NCBI RefSeq assembly: GCF_004006175.1
Contig: NZ_CP033219.1
Span: 2,728,001 to 2,792,000, forward strand
Origin: Parasedimentitalea marina
GTDB lineage: Bacteria > Pseudomonadota > Alphaproteobacteria > Rhodobacterales > Rhodobacteraceae
Reading direction: 5' to 3'
DNA length: 64,000 nt
Shown: positions 53,865-63,189 of the stretch, one piece after another
How positions within the stretch are numbered: position 1 is the stretch's first letter
Layout of the letters: the number at the start of each line of letters is the position of its first letter
Translations under genes and position numbers: made by a program
Notes under the pieces: model-generated
The model's database searches: none
What the model was told of the DNA's origin: nothing
The model's input: the letters and a program-made list of their open reading frames with translations, nothing else

Positions 53865-55172
53865 ATGCGTTATATGATGACCTACGATATGATGGAAACG
53901 GCCCGTAATGCCAATCAGTGGTTTGGCGCGACGGCTCGATCAATGGCATCCTATCCGATGTTCTCTGCTATCCCAAATCCGGCGCTGAACTGGATGGCCG
54001 CTTGGGGCGAAGTCGCAGAACGCAGCTTTGAGCGTATGGCGGTCAAGCCCGACTGGGGTATCCGCACTTTCACCTGCGAAGACGGCAAGGATCATCTGGT
54101 CGACATCAACGCGGTTGTGGAACGCCCATTTGGCGATCTCCTGCATTTCAAGGTCGTTGGGCGCGAAGAACAACCCCGCAAGGTCCTGCTGGTGGCGCCG
54201 ATGTCCGGCCATTATGCTACGTTGCTGCGCTCCACCGTGAAAAGCCTGATGGTCAACTGCGAAGTCTATGTCACCGATTGGCATAACGCCCGCGACATCC
54301 CGGTGTCCGCCGGTAAATTCGACGTCGAAGATTACACCCTCTATTTGGTTGATTTCATGCGTGAGATGGGCCCTGAAACCCATGTGGTCGCAGTTTGTCA
54401 GCCGGTGCCTCTGGCGCTGGCCGCAACCGCCTATCTGGCCGAACAGGACCCAGCCGCACAGCCCAACTCGCTGACCCTGATTGGTGGCCCGGTTGACCCT
54501 GACGCCGCCGCAACCGAGGTCACTGACTTTGGCCGCCGCGTCACCATGGGCCAGCTCGAGGAAACCATGATCCAGCGGGTTGGTTTCAAGCACTCTGGTG
54601 TTGGCCGACTGGTTTATCCCGGCCTCCTGCAGCTATCCTCGTTCATCTCAATGAACGGTGAGCGCCATTCCAAGGCCTTTGCCGACCAGATCCAGCGCGC
54701 CGCCAAAGGCGAGGCCTCAGATCACGATGCCCATAACCGGTTCTATGATGAGTATCTGGCGGTAATGGACATGCCAGCCGAATTCTATCTGTCCACCGTC
54801 GAACGTATTTTCAAAACCCGCGAGATTGCCCGCAATGATTTTACCGTCGCCGGGCACAAAGTCGACTTTTCCAAGATCACCGATGTCGCGGTCAAAACGG
54901 TTGAAGGCGCCAATGACGACATCTCGGCCCCCGGTCAATGTATCGCGGCCCTAGACCTGTGCACCGGGCTTGATGACAATCTAAAGGCCAGCCATGTGGA
55001 ACCCGGCGCAGGCCACTATGGCATCTTTGCTGGCCGAAGCTGGCGCAACAACATCCGCCCCCTGGTGATTGACTTCATGGATGCCAACAGTCGCCACTCC
55101 AAGCCTGCAGAAAAACCTAAGACAAAGGCCAAGACAAAGCGCAAACCGGCCAACAAGAACTCGGCGGCCTAG
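53865..55172 (+). CDS. phaZ: Intracellular PHB depolymerase
   Basis: Breaks down PHB granules in the cytoplasm. The 435 residues begin MRYMMTYDMMETARNANQWF, the family start, and include the catalytic Cys in VVAVCQPVPLALAA, the Asp region and the His in VEPGAGHYGIFAGRSWR. GAGGG lies before the ATG. The tail is Lys-rich (about 25 residues), typical of granule-binding forms. It is divergent from phaC. Confidence 0.92.
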   Translation: MRYMMTYDMMETARNANQWFGATARSMASYPMFSAIPNPALNWMAAWGEVAERSFERMAVKPDWGIRTFTCEDGKDHLVDINAVVERPFGDLLHFKVVGREEQPRKVLLVAPMSGHYATLLRSTVKSLMVNCEVYVTDWHNARDIPVSAGKFDVEDYTLYLVDFMREMGPETHVVAVCQPVPLALAATAYLAEQDPAAQPNSLTLIGGPVDPDAAATEVTDFGRRVTMGQLEETMIQRVGFKHSGVGRLVYPGLLQLSSFISMNGERHSKAFADQIQRAAKGEASDHDAHNRFYDEYLAVMDMPAEFYLSTVERIFKTREIARNDFTVAGHKVDFSKITDVAVKTVEGANDDISAPGQCIAALDLCTGLDDNLKASHVEPGAGHYGIFAGRSWRNNIRPLVIDFMDANSRHSKPAEKPKTKAKTKRKPANKNSAA

Positions 55173-55176
55173 CGAC

Positions 55177-55752
55177 ATGGCCACGGCAACCCAGCAATCC
55201 TTTGCCTGCGATTGTGGCGCCTTACAGGGCCATGTCACTGCTCATGGCATCAAAACCGGCACCCGCGCCGTCTGTTTTTGCGCCGATTGCCGCGCGGCCG
55301 AACTGTACCACGGCCAATCTGACCCGGCACCCGGCCCAGTCGATCTGTTCCAGATGTCACCCGAGGATGTCGTGATCACCAAAGGCGCCGAACACCTGCG
55401 ACTGATGCGCCTTAGCCCCAAAGGCCTAATGCGCTGGTATGCCGGCTGCTGTGGCACGCCCTTTGCCAATACTCTGGCCAAACCAACCCTGCCCTTTGCC
55501 GGTCTGCGCGCTGATCTGTTTGCCGATAAGGATGCCCTCGGAAAAATTCGCGCCCGTGGCTTTATTCCGCAACCCGGCAAGCCGTCAAAGACCAAAGGGG
55601 CTGCGGGTATGGTTCTTGGCATTTTCAAACGCATGGCCACCAGCCGCTTGTCCGGCCAATGGCGCCAAACGCCGTTTTTTGATATCGAAACCGGCGAGCC
55701 CGTGAGTGAACCCAAGATCCTGTCAAAAGAAGAACGAGCTAAGCACTATTAG
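55177..55752 (+). CDS. DUF6151/GFA-like zinc-binding protein
   Basis: The 191-residue protein has Cys pairs at the N-terminus (FACDCGALQGHV), CFCADCRAA and later YAGCCGTPF, the ligand pattern of GFA-like (glutathione-dependent formaldehyde-activating enzyme fold) zinc proteins. The family has no firm activity. The ATG is four bases after the phaZ stop, so it is co-transcribed with phaZ. It is the last gene before a low-GC insertion. Confidence 0.75.
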   Translation: MATATQQSFACDCGALQGHVTAHGIKTGTRAVCFCADCRAAELYHGQSDPAPGPVDLFQMSPEDVVITKGAEHLRLMRLSPKGLMRWYAGCCGTPFANTLAKPTLPFAGLRADLFADKDALGKIRARGFIPQPGKPSKTKGAAGMVLGIFKRMATSRLSGQWRQTPFFDIETGEPVSEPKILSKEERAKHY

Positions 55753-55817
55753 GTACGCAACACCTATTTTTTCTCAAACACTCCTTACTGGAACGTCTGT
55801 CACGTAAGGCGTCAGCC

Positions 55818-56180
55818 CTACTCTACGGCTAGTTCCCCTTTCCTCATCATCTTGTCCATGAGCCACATTGAGTAGTTTAAATCCAGTTCATCTTTGGTTT
55901 TCAGAAACGCTATCGCTCCGATTGAAATTTCATTCAAACACTCCTCGAAAGCACGAGACTCACATTCGATTACATCCTCAAGCTCAGTGCCTAGATGTAC
56001 AACTTCTATCAAGTCATCACTTACCTTTAGAGTCCTTAGTGAATGCATTACTGCTGGTGAAAAAAATACCTTTTCTGCGTCCCTAATGCCGATGGCCCCG
56101 ACTCTAAGCGCCTCAACCATCCCAAGGATCGTTGTTGCAACTGTTTTTTCGACAGCCTCTACATTTGTTTCAAGTATCAT
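55818..56180 (-). CDS. DUF3969 family protein
   Basis: The 120-residue acidic helical protein has VEALRVGAIGIRDAEKVFFS and DLIEVVHLGTELEDVIECES, which match DUF3969 as I remember it. The family is found scattered in bacteria and is sometimes an immunity protein; nothing here shows a toxin partner. It is AT-rich compared with neighbours, and divergent from the next hypothetical gene, so it looks transferred. Confidence 0.65.
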   Translation of the reverse strand: MILETNVEAVEKTVATTILGMVEALRVGAIGIRDAEKVFFSPAVMHSLRTLKVSDDLIEVVHLGTELEDVIECESRAFEECLNEISIGAIAFLKTKDELDLNYSMWLMDKMMRKGELAVE

Positions 56181-56239
56181 TGATAATCTCTTCCAAAATT
56201 GTTCACAAATTGGGTAAAGTAATAGGCCGAAGTCCTAAT

Positions 56240-56602
56240 ATGTCTGCTGGCAATTTTTCACTTAACAGGCAAAATGCTCTGATGAAAATATCAGCCAATT
56301 TTCAGTCCGAGTACACTGACGATGTCACCGGTGGCGTTTGGATCATAGTGTCCGATGCAAACAAGCAATGGTTCGAACCAAGCTCTGAACTCTCCCCTGA
56401 AGGCGCTTTGTTTCATGCTGATAAGTACGACACCCAAGACGACGCAGTCTGTCATTTGATTTGGGGTAGCCAGGCACACTTCCCCAATTGGGAAACCATT
56501 GCTGTGATTGGCGTGCAGCTAGCCCATTCGATAGGCGATGCTCTACACAAGGGTGGCAGAACCATGTCCAAATACGATGGCCTCATTTTAAGCAAAGAGT
56601 GA
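56240..56602 (+). CDS. Hypothetical protein of a low-GC insertion
   Basis: About 120 residues (from MSAGNFSLNRQNALMK) with no signal peptide or membrane segment; VWIIVSDANKQWFEP and SQAHFPNWETIAVIGVQLAH are its most ordered parts. I do not recognise the family. An ATG at 56282 is an alternative start. It is divergent from the DUF3969-like gene. Both are AT-rich and lie between phaZ-associated and hydrolase genes, so they may have arrived together. Confidence 0.45.
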   Translation: MSAGNFSLNRQNALMKISANFQSEYTDDVTGGVWIIVSDANKQWFEPSSELSPEGALFHADKYDTQDDAVCHLIWGSQAHFPNWETIAVIGVQLAHSIGDALHKGGRTMSKYDGLILSKE

Positions 56603-56644
56603 AGTTGTCAAAGTGTTGAACGACTGCTGACTGGTTTTGCTTTT

Positions 56645-57361
56645 TTACCCACCCAACCACTCCGCCAATACCCGGTTCACCACATCCGGCCGTTCCAGCG
56701 TTGGCAAATGCCCGGCAGCAGTGACAATTTCCAGCGTGGCATCCGGGATCAGCTCAGCCAGAAACTCATGCCGCTTCACCGGCGTCAGCTGATCATATTC
56801 ACCACACAGGATTAGCGTCGGCACCTTGCACTTGCGCATGGTGCCCTGCTGATCGCGCCGCCGTTGCAACGCCCGCGTCTGCGACACAAACAGCGCCTCC
56901 CCCAGTTCCATCCCCATTTGATGCACCTGATTTAGAATTTCTATCCGCTGCGGGCCCGGTGCCAGATACTCAGGCATCATGTTTTGGCGCAGCACATCCT
57001 CCATCCGCCCGGTGCGCGCGCCAATAATCATGGGTTCACGATTGGCCGCCTGCGCCGGAGTGTCAGACAAAGGACTGGTGCTCATCAGGCACAACCGACT
57101 GACCCGTTCCGGCGCCCGGCGCAAAATCTCCATCGCGACGTTTCCCCCCATCGCCAGCCCTGCCAGCGCAAAGCGCTGCGGCAGCTGATGCAACAGATGA
57201 AGGGCAATATCCTCTATCCGCTCCCCTCCCAGCAGCGGCGCGACCATCACCGGAACCCGGCTCGACAGCGCCCTGATCTGAGGCTCAAAAACACGCGCAT
57301 CACACATCATTCCTGGCAAAAGAACCAAAGGATCTCGCGACAATTGATCTACCTGCTCCAT
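56645..57361 (-). CDS. Alpha/beta hydrolase with the nucleophile replaced by Ala
   Basis: The 238 residues have the hydrolase fold: LLPGMMCDARVFEPQI, the elbow LAGLAMGGNVAMEILRR, GEYDQLTP with Asp and AAGHLPTLERP with His. The elbow is GLAMGG where family members have GLSMGG; codon 70 (57154-57152) is GCG, one base from TCG. Asp and His remain. The protein may be inactive, or have a non-hydrolytic role. A repeat element lies upstream of its start. Confidence 0.82.
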   Translation of the reverse strand: MEQVDQLSRDPLVLLPGMMCDARVFEPQIRALSSRVPVMVAPLLGGERIEDIALHLLHQLPQRFALAGLAMGGNVAMEILRRAPERVSRLCLMSTSPLSDTPAQAANREPMIIGARTGRMEDVLRQNMMPEYLAPGPQRIEILNQVHQMGMELGEALFVSQTRALQRRRDQQGTMRKCKVPTLILCGEYDQLTPVKRHEFLAELIPDATLEIVTAAGHLPTLERPDVVNRVLAEWLGG

Positions 57362-57470
57362 TTACCCAACCCCTTGCAATCGCTTAATCCCTACCATCAC
57401 TTTGCGTATCGCGCCCGCATCACGCAAGGGCAATACCATCTGACCTGAAAACCACCTCAAAGCCTGCGCC

Positions 57471-57542
57471 GATCCCTTTCATCTGGCTAAAAATATCCCA
57501 GGGGTGAATTGCCGCCAAAGCGGCAAGAGGGGGCAGCGCCCC
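57471..57542. repeat. Dispersed AT-core repeat with hairpins, copy A2
   Basis: GATCCCTTTC then CATCTGGCTAAAAATATCCC-like core (29 bases shared exactly with 60858-60886), then a hairpin TTGCCGC/GCGGCAA (57509-57526) and a GGGGGC...GCCCC hairpin (57529-57542) touching the stop of the VOC gene. Order of parts equals copy A3. On the minus strand it can serve as terminator of the VOC gene. Confidence 0.8.
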
Positions 57543-57971
57543 TTAATATCCATTCCAGCGAAACGCCCCCTCATCCGAAAGCTCTGAGAACGGATTATGC
57601 GCCACTTCCCACAGCTGCCCGTCCGGCGCCTTGAAATACCCGTGATGACCACCCCAGAACACATCCGCTGCTGCCTTCAAAATCTCAGCGCCAGCAGCTT
57701 CAGCGGCGGCCAGAACCTGCGCTACCTCCTCCTTGGTCCGGGTGTTGTAACTCAACGAAACGCCACCCTTGCCCAGCTCTGACACCGGCAACCCGACCTC
57801 CTCTGCCAAGGCCTGCAGTGGATACAGGCCCAAAGTCTGCGAGATCAGATCAAAAGCAATCACCCCATCCGGGCTCTCAGCCCGTTTCCAGCCCAGCGCT
57901 TCATAAAACGCAGCGGCTTTTTCCATGTCTTCAACACCCAGTGTAATCAGGCTAACGCGTTGTTCCATCAT
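57543..57971 (-). CDS. VOC family (glyoxalase-like) protein
   Basis: The 142 residues show the paired beta-alpha-beta-beta-beta modules of the vicinal-oxygen-chelate fold: SLITLGVEDMEKAAAFYEAL, and GHHGYFKAPDGQLWEVAHNP with a metal-binding Glu. Substrate unknown. The ATGA at its start overlaps the stop of the upstream hydrolase, so it is translated with it. Confidence 0.85.
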   Translation of the reverse strand: MMEQRVSLITLGVEDMEKAAAFYEALGWKRAESPDGVIAFDLISQTLGLYPLQALAEEVGLPVSELGKGGVSLSYNTRTKEEVAQVLAAAEAAGAEILKAAADVFWGGHHGYFKAPDGQLWEVAHNPFSELSDEGAFRWNGY

Positions 57972-58960
57972 TCAATTCCTTTTGTCTTCAACCATTTTAA
58001 AAACCCTGTCACCGCCGCATCCGTCTGCGCAGGCGACCTAACCGCCCCGGCGATAACATGTGCGCTCGGGTCGTCCCCCCCACTCAGGGTAATCGTTTGA
58101 ATGTCAACGGCCCCACCCCAACGCCCGGCAATCTCAACCGTCACATCCGGCCGCACCACCTGATCCTCCAGCGACAGCCAAAACAACACCGGAATGTCGA
58201 TCTTGCCAACGTCCATTTGCGCCACAGTGTCAACCAGCGCCGCCATCGGCAGCACGGCAACCGATGGGTATGTATTGGTCCAATAGGTTTCATGATCCAT
58301 ATTGCGCGCCGGCGACGATCGTTGTGACCCCACAAAAGGCGGCAGCCAATATCGGGCAGCAGGCAATGTCAGAAGCGGAGTCAGTGGATTATTGATCCCG
58401 TAATTCGGCGAGACAAAGATCATCGCGGCCACATCCCGTGACATTTCAGCGTCCAGTGCCGCCGCCGTGGCCAGGGTCGCCCCGGTCGAGGTGGCAATCA
58501 CCACCACCTGGTGTCCCACTTGCCGCGCCGCCGCCAGCCCCTCGGCCAGATCCATCATCCAGTCATTGACCGTGGCCTCGGCCAGTGCCGCACCCGGCCG
58601 ACCATGGCCGCGCAGCCGGGTGTACACCAGATTGGCCCCCAACGTCTCAGCCACTTGATCCGGCACCGGACGGATTTCTTCAGATGTGGCCGAGAACCCA
58701 TGCACATACAGCACCGAAATCGGCGTGCGCTGTTCTTTGAACCCGTCGCGCCAGATCACCCGTTTCTCGGTCCCCGGAGTGATGTCGCCATACCGGCTTT
58801 CAATGCTTTCAAAATAAACCTGCACGCCCTCACCAAAACGACGCGGTTCAAACGCGGCATTGAGATCGACCGGTTCATAGGGACCAAAACGCCACATAGC
58901 AGCGCCAATCAGGACCAGGGCCAACAGGCCCCGTCCCAACAATTTGCCAAACCGTCTCAA
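57968..58960 (-). CDS. Membrane-anchored alpha/beta hydrolase
   Basis: The protein of 330 residues has one N-terminal hydrophobic segment (LLGRGLLALVLIGAAMW) as signal anchor and then the hydrolase core: VLYVHGFSATSEEIRPV, the nucleophile IATSTGATLA, later LSLEDQVV with Asp and DPSAHVIAG with His. The probable start is TTG 58960, which overlaps the preceding TGA as TTGA and has GAGGG upstream; the frame is open to 59011. It faces the periplasm. It is co-expressed with the two genes around it. Confidence 0.78.
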   Translation of the reverse strand: MRRFGKLLGRGLLALVLIGAAMWRFGPYEPVDLNAAFEPRRFGEGVQVYFESIESRYGDITPGTEKRVIWRDGFKEQRTPISVLYVHGFSATSEEIRPVPDQVAETLGANLVYTRLRGHGRPGAALAEATVNDWMMDLAEGLAAARQVGHQVVVIATSTGATLATAAALDAEMSRDVAAMIFVSPNYGINNPLTPLLTLPAARYWLPPFVGSQRSSPARNMDHETYWTNTYPSVAVLPMAALVDTVAQMDVGKIDIPVLFWLSLEDQVVRPDVTVEIAGRWGGAVDIQTITLSGGDDPSAHVIAGAVRSPAQTDAAVTGFLKWLKTKGIE

Positions 58961-59709
58961 CCTGCGGCCCTCAACACTTCTACAACAGCCTCCTCGATCA
59001 ACGCCAAACAAGCCGCATCCGAGAATCGGTGATCCGCCCCCTTGACCAGCGTCAACCGCATGTCATCACAGGCAACGTGATCCACCAGACGCAATGCCGT
59101 TTCAGTCGATACAGCCGTATCCGCCGTTCCTTGCAGGCACCGCACCGGAAAGGGCAGGCTTAAATCCGACCGCAAGACCAGATTGTTGCGCCCATCCTCG
59201 ATCATCCGCTTCGAGATGATATAGGGTTCCATATAATCGCTCGGCAGTTCCACATGGCCCAGCTCCTCCAGCGCCTGCTTTTGCGCATCCGTAAAGCTCG
59301 CCCAATAGCCGTCCTCGGTAAAATCCGGCGCCGCAGCCACGGTGACCAGACCATGAATACGCTCTGGCAGGGCCCTGGCCAGCAAAAGCGCCTGCCACCC
59401 CCCCATTGATGATCCCACTGGTACAAGTGCGCCTTTGGTCAGGGCTTCGATCACCGCAACGGTATCTTCATGCCAGTCTCCAATGCAGCCTTCCTCAAAT
59501 GTGCCCGAGCTTTCGCCATGGCCGGAATAATCAAACCGCAAAAATGCCCGTCCCTGCGCCTTGGCCCAGGCCTCCAGATGCACCGCCTTGGTGCCTTCCA
59601 TATCGGATTTTAACCCGCCCAGAAAAACCACCCAAGGGCCCTGCCCTTCACTGCGATGATAGGCAATGCGGCGGCCCTGTGGACTGTCGAAAAACTCGGT
59701 GGCGGACAT
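58957..59709 (-). CDS. Alpha/beta hydrolase
   Basis: The 250 residues have VVFLGGLKSDMEGTKA as oxyanion loop, FDYSGHGESSG, the nucleophile elbow VGSSMGGWQALLLARAL and a final GADHRF with the catalytic His. It resembles carboxylesterases of the abhydrolase 6 group, like mycophenolic-acid acyl-glucuronide esterase. GGGAG before the ATG at 59709 decides the start; the open frame reaches 59802. It opens a three-gene operon with a membrane hydrolase and the VOC protein. Confidence 0.82.
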   Translation of the reverse strand: MSATEFFDSPQGRRIAYHRSEGQGPWVVFLGGLKSDMEGTKAVHLEAWAKAQGRAFLRFDYSGHGESSGTFEEGCIGDWHEDTVAVIEALTKGALVPVGSSMGGWQALLLARALPERIHGLVTVAAAPDFTEDGYWASFTDAQKQALEELGHVELPSDYMEPYIISKRMIEDGRNNLVLRSDLSLPFPVRCLQGTADTAVSTETALRLVDHVACDDMRLTLVKGADHRFSDAACLALIEEAVVEVLRAAG

Positions 59710-59847
59710 GTCTGATCTCCCTGATTTGGCCCAGATGTGACACGCGCGGCCTAGTCCCGCAATCGGTGATTGCGGGTTCCTCGCGGCATCCACTGTTTGC
59801 ATGTTGCGCCAACTGGTCCATAAGGTCGCAACATTTTGAGGTGCCCC

Positions 59848-60846
59848 GTGACCAAAATTCTGAGACTTCTTCTATTAGCGGCCATTATCTTGGGCCTGCT
59901 CAGTTTGGCGACCTGGGCCACGCTTGCCCTGTGGTACCGGTTGCCATTTGCCACCCCAATCCGCGCTGTTTTAGCTGGTGGCTTCGCTGTGTTGGGACTG
60001 TCAGTGATTGTGGCCCTCTTCTCCCCGCGCCGATTGCGTGCCTTGGCGACCTTCTGCCTTGCTCTGGCCACTGTGCTGTTCTGGTGGTCCACCCTCACCC
60101 CGCCGTCCCTGGCAAACTGGGCCCCCGATGTCGCGCGCCAGGTCACCGGACAAGTCAGCGGAAATACCTTAACCCTGACAGATGTCCGCAATTTCGACTG
60201 GACCAGCCCCACGCAAGCCAACGCGCAATGGGAAACACGCGCGTATGATCTGTCCCAGTTGCAGGGCGTCGATCTGTTCATGTCCTACTGGGCGGGGCCG
60301 GAGATGGCCCATATGATCGTCAGCTTCACCTTTGCCAACGCCGCGCCCATCGCCTGGTCGGTCGAGGTCCGCCGCAAGGTCGGAGGCGGCTTCTCTCCGC
60401 TTGCTGATCTGTTCAAAAACAACACTCTGGTGATTGTCGCCGCCGACGAGCGGGACGTGATCGGCACCCGCAGCAATCTGCGCGGTGAGGATGTGCAACT
60501 CTACCGCATAAAGACCACACCAGCCAAAGCCCGCTCCCTCCTGCTGCAATATGTCCAGGCCGCCAATGCGCTGGCCCAGCGGCCCAAATGGTACAATTCG
60601 CTGACCACCAATTGCACCACCGTGGTGATGTCGATGATCCGCACCATTATTGACGAGGTTCCGCTGGACTGGCGGGTGATCGCCAATGGCTACCTGCCCT
60701 CCTACGCCTACGACCGCGGCGTTCTGGCCAGCCACCTGCCTCTGGCCGAGCTGCGCGCCCAGGCCCATATCACAACTCGTGCCACAGAGGTCGGGCTCAG
60801 CTCTGGCTTTTCCACCGCCATCCGCAGCGGCGTGCCAACGCCTTAG
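59848..60846 (+). CDS. DUF4105 family membrane-associated protein
   Basis: The 332-residue protein has two N-terminal membrane helices and the DUF4105 core, with DLFMSYWAGPEMAHMIVSFT, EVRRKVGGGFS and the conserved Cys in NSLTTNCTTVVMSMI. DUF4105 is thought to be a membrane peptidase-like domain. It starts at GTG 59848 with GAGG upstream, divergent from the hydrolase operon. A repeat follows. Confidence 0.82.
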   Translation: MTKILRLLLLAAIILGLLSLATWATLALWYRLPFATPIRAVLAGGFAVLGLSVIVALFSPRRLRALATFCLALATVLFWWSTLTPPSLANWAPDVARQVTGQVSGNTLTLTDVRNFDWTSPTQANAQWETRAYDLSQLQGVDLFMSYWAGPEMAHMIVSFTFANAAPIAWSVEVRRKVGGGFSPLADLFKNNTLVIVAADERDVIGTRSNLRGEDVQLYRIKTTPAKARSLLLQYVQAANALAQRPKWYNSLTTNCTTVVMSMIRTIIDEVPLDWRVIANGYLPSYAYDRGVLASHLPLAELRAQAHITTRATEVGLSSGFSTAIRSGVPTP

Positions 60847-60857
60847 ATCAAACCCCG

Positions 60858-60922
60858 GATCCCTTTCATCTGGCTAAAAATATCCCGGGGGAGGCACCAT
60901 TGGTGCCGGGGGCAGCGCCCCC
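60858..60922. repeat. Dispersed AT-core repeat with hairpins, copy A3
   Basis: The 29-base core equals 57471-57499 exactly. It is followed by hairpins GGCACCA/TGGTGCC (60893-60907) and GGGGGC...GCCCCC (60908-60922). It separates DUF4105 and thrS and lies in the same orientation as copy A2. Confidence 0.85.
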
Positions 60923-61019
60923 CGCTTGACAGCCAGCAACTCTCCTGCCAAATCAGCTGAACACATATACCCGCAACCGGGCGTTCAGTGGGCGCCAAAC
61001 CGACGAGGAGTGCCAATAC

Positions 61020-62966
61020 ATGGCCCAAATCTCCCTTACCTTCCCCGATGGCAATGCACGCTCATATGATGCAGGCGTGACCGCCGCTCAGGTCGCCGCC
61101 GACATTTCGTCGTCGCTGGCCAAGAAAGCGATCTCAGCCACCTATAACGACCAGCACTGGGATCTGCAGTGGCCGATACCAGCGGATGGCTCGATCGCCC
61201 TGCACACCCTCAAGGATGAGGCCCAGGCCAATGAACTGATCCGCCACGATCTGGCCCATATCATGGCCCGCGCGGTACAGGCACTCTGGCCCGACACCAA
61301 GGTCACCATCGGCCCGGTGATCGACAACGGCTGGTATTACGACTTTGACCGCGCTGAACCTTTCACTCCAGAAGATCTGGGTGTGATTGAAAAAGAGATG
61401 AAGAAAATCATCAACAAGCGCGAGCCGGTCACCACCGAGGTCTGGGACCGCGACCGCGCGATCCAGTTCTACACTGACAATGATGAGCCCTATAAGGTCG
61501 AGCTGATCGACGCCATTCCCGGTGACGAGCCGCTGCGTATGTACTGGCACGGCGACTGGCAGGATCTGTGCCGGGGTCCGCACCTTGCCCACACTGGCCA
61601 GGTGCCCGGTGACAGTTTCAAACTGATGTCCATCGCGGGTGCCTACTGGCGCGGCGACAGTGACCGCGCCATGCTGCAACGGATCTACGGCGTCGCCTTC
61701 ACCGGCAAGGAAAAGCTGAAGGCCCACCTGACCATGTTGGAAGAGGCCGCCAAGCGCGACCACCGCAAACTGGGCCGTGAAATGAACCTGTTCCACATGC
61801 AAGAAGAGGCCCCCGGCCAGATCTTCTGGCATCCGAATGGCTGGACCATCTACACTCAGCTGCAAGACTACATGCGCCGCAAACAGCGCGCTGATGGCTA
61901 TGTCGAGGTCAACACCCCACAGGTGGTCGACCGCAAACTGTGGGAAGCTTCAGGCCACTGGGATAAATACCAGGAACACATGTTCATTGTCGAAGTCGAT
62001 GAAGAACATGCCCGCGAAAAAACCATCAACGCGCTGAAGCCGATGAACTGCCCCTGTCACGTGCAGGTCTACAATCAGGGCCTCAAGTCCTACCGCGACC
62101 TGCCGCTGCGCATGGCCGAGTTCGGCTCATGCAACCGCTATGAGCCCTCGGGCGCCTTGCACGGTATCATGCGGGTGCGCGGCTTTACCCAGGATGACGC
62201 ACATATCTTCTGCACCGAAGATCAGATTGAGGCGGAATGCGCCAAGTTCATCGACTTCCTGTCCTCGGTCTACAAAGACCTTGGATTTGAAAAGTTCGAG
62301 ATAATGTTTGCCACCCGCCCCGAAAAGCGCGTCGGCACCGAGGAAAGCTGGGATCACGTCGAGGCAGCGCTGGAGAACGCCATCAAGGCCACGGGTCACG
62401 ACTATACGCTGGACGAAGGCGAAGGTGCGTTCTACGGCCCCAAGCTGGACTTCAAACTGACCGACGCCATTGGCCGGGTCTGGCAGTGCGGTACATTCCA
62501 GGTGGACCCCAATCTGCCCGAACGGCTGGACGCCAACTACATCGGCGAGGACGGCGCCAAGCATCGCCCCTATATGCTGCACCGCGCCTGTCTGGGATCG
62601 TTTGAACGCTTCATCGGCATCCTGATCGAAAGCCACGCCGGTAAGCTGCCGTTCTGGCTGGCACCGCGTCAGGTGGTTGTTGCCTCGATCACATCCGAGT
62701 CTGATGTCTATGTGATGGAAGTGGTTTCTGAGCTGCAAAAAGCAGGCGTGCGTGTCGAGGCCGACACCCGCAACGAAAAGATCAACTACAAGGTTCGCGA
62801 ACACTCGGTTGGCAAGGTGCCTGTGATCCTGGCGATTGGTGCGCGCGAAGTGGAAGAGCGCACCGTCTCAATTCGCCGCCTGGGGCAAAAACAAAGCCAG
62901 GTTGACAGCCTGGCAAATGTTACAAAGCTTCTTGCGCTGGAAGCTACAGCCCCCGATCTGCTGTAA
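61020..62966 (+). CDS. thrS: Threonyl-tRNA synthetase
   Basis: Charges tRNA-Thr. The 648-residue protein has the N-terminal TGS domain ([16 protein letters not shown]), the editing domain with [12 protein letters not shown], the class II core with [20 protein letters not shown] and [14 protein letters not shown], and the C-terminal anticodon domain. CPC.. and HRP residues ligate the catalytic zinc. AGGAG precedes the ATG. No T-box or operator-like leader is visible. Confidence 0.95.
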   Translation: MAQISLTFPDGNARSYDAGVTAAQVAADISSSLAKKAISATYNDQHWDLQWPIPADGSIALHTLKDEAQANELIRHDLAHIMARAVQALWPDTKVTIGPVIDNGWYYDFDRAEPFTPEDLGVIEKEMKKIINKREPVTTEVWDRDRAIQFYTDNDEPYKVELIDAIPGDEPLRMYWHGDWQDLCRGPHLAHTGQVPGDSFKLMSIAGAYWRGDSDRAMLQRIYGVAFTGKEKLKAHLTMLEEAAKRDHRKLGREMNLFHMQEEAPGQIFWHPNGWTIYTQLQDYMRRKQRADGYVEVNTPQVVDRKLWEASGHWDKYQEHMFIVEVDEEHAREKTINALKPMNCPCHVQVYNQGLKSYRDLPLRMAEFGSCNRYEPSGALHGIMRVRGFTQDDAHIFCTEDQIEAECAKFIDFLSSVYKDLGFEKFEIMFATRPEKRVGTEESWDHVEAALENAIKATGHDYTLDEGEGAFYGPKLDFKLTDAIGRVWQCGTFQVDPNLPERLDANYIGEDGAKHRPYMLHRACLGSFERFIGILIESHAGKLPFWLAPRQVVVASITSESDVYVMEVVSELQKAGVRVEADTRNEKINYKVREHSVGKVPVILAIGAREVEERTVSIRRLGQKQSQVDSLANVTKLLALEATAPDLL

Positions 62967-62992
62967 CAATTGCCTCTCAGACAGGTATTTTC

Positions 62993-63014
62993 CGGCCCCC
63001 TTTGCGGGGCCGGA
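62993..63014 (+). terminator. Terminator after thrS
   Basis: CCGGCCCC (62993-63000) pairs with GGGGCCGG (63007-63014), followed by a weak ATTGCATTT tail. Confidence 0.65.
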
Positions 63015-63068
63015 TTGCATTTACAATCACTAATGTATTGAAAATACACACTTATTCATCAGGCACTC

Positions 63069-63159
63069 TGTCACATTCTCTGACGGGCACGTGACACACA
63101 AGCTCGTGTCTTCATTCTGCGCTAACGGTCCGCTAGGGTTTACCTGTCACGACGTAACA
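63069..63159. promoter_or_regulatory. Inverted repeats before the DUF2282 gene
   Basis: TGTCAC (63069-63074) and GTGACA (63091-63096) are perfect inverse halves 16 bases apart. A second near-palindrome TGTCACGACGTAACA lies at 63145-63159. Both lie in the promoter region of the DUF2282 gene. The TGTCAC word is thus present in both, and a single regulator could bind them; an extracytoplasmic-function sigma promoter is also possible but I cannot assign -35/-10 boxes. Confidence 0.5.
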
Positions 63160-63189
63160 GCAAGCTTTATAACAAAAGGACTTCCCCCG

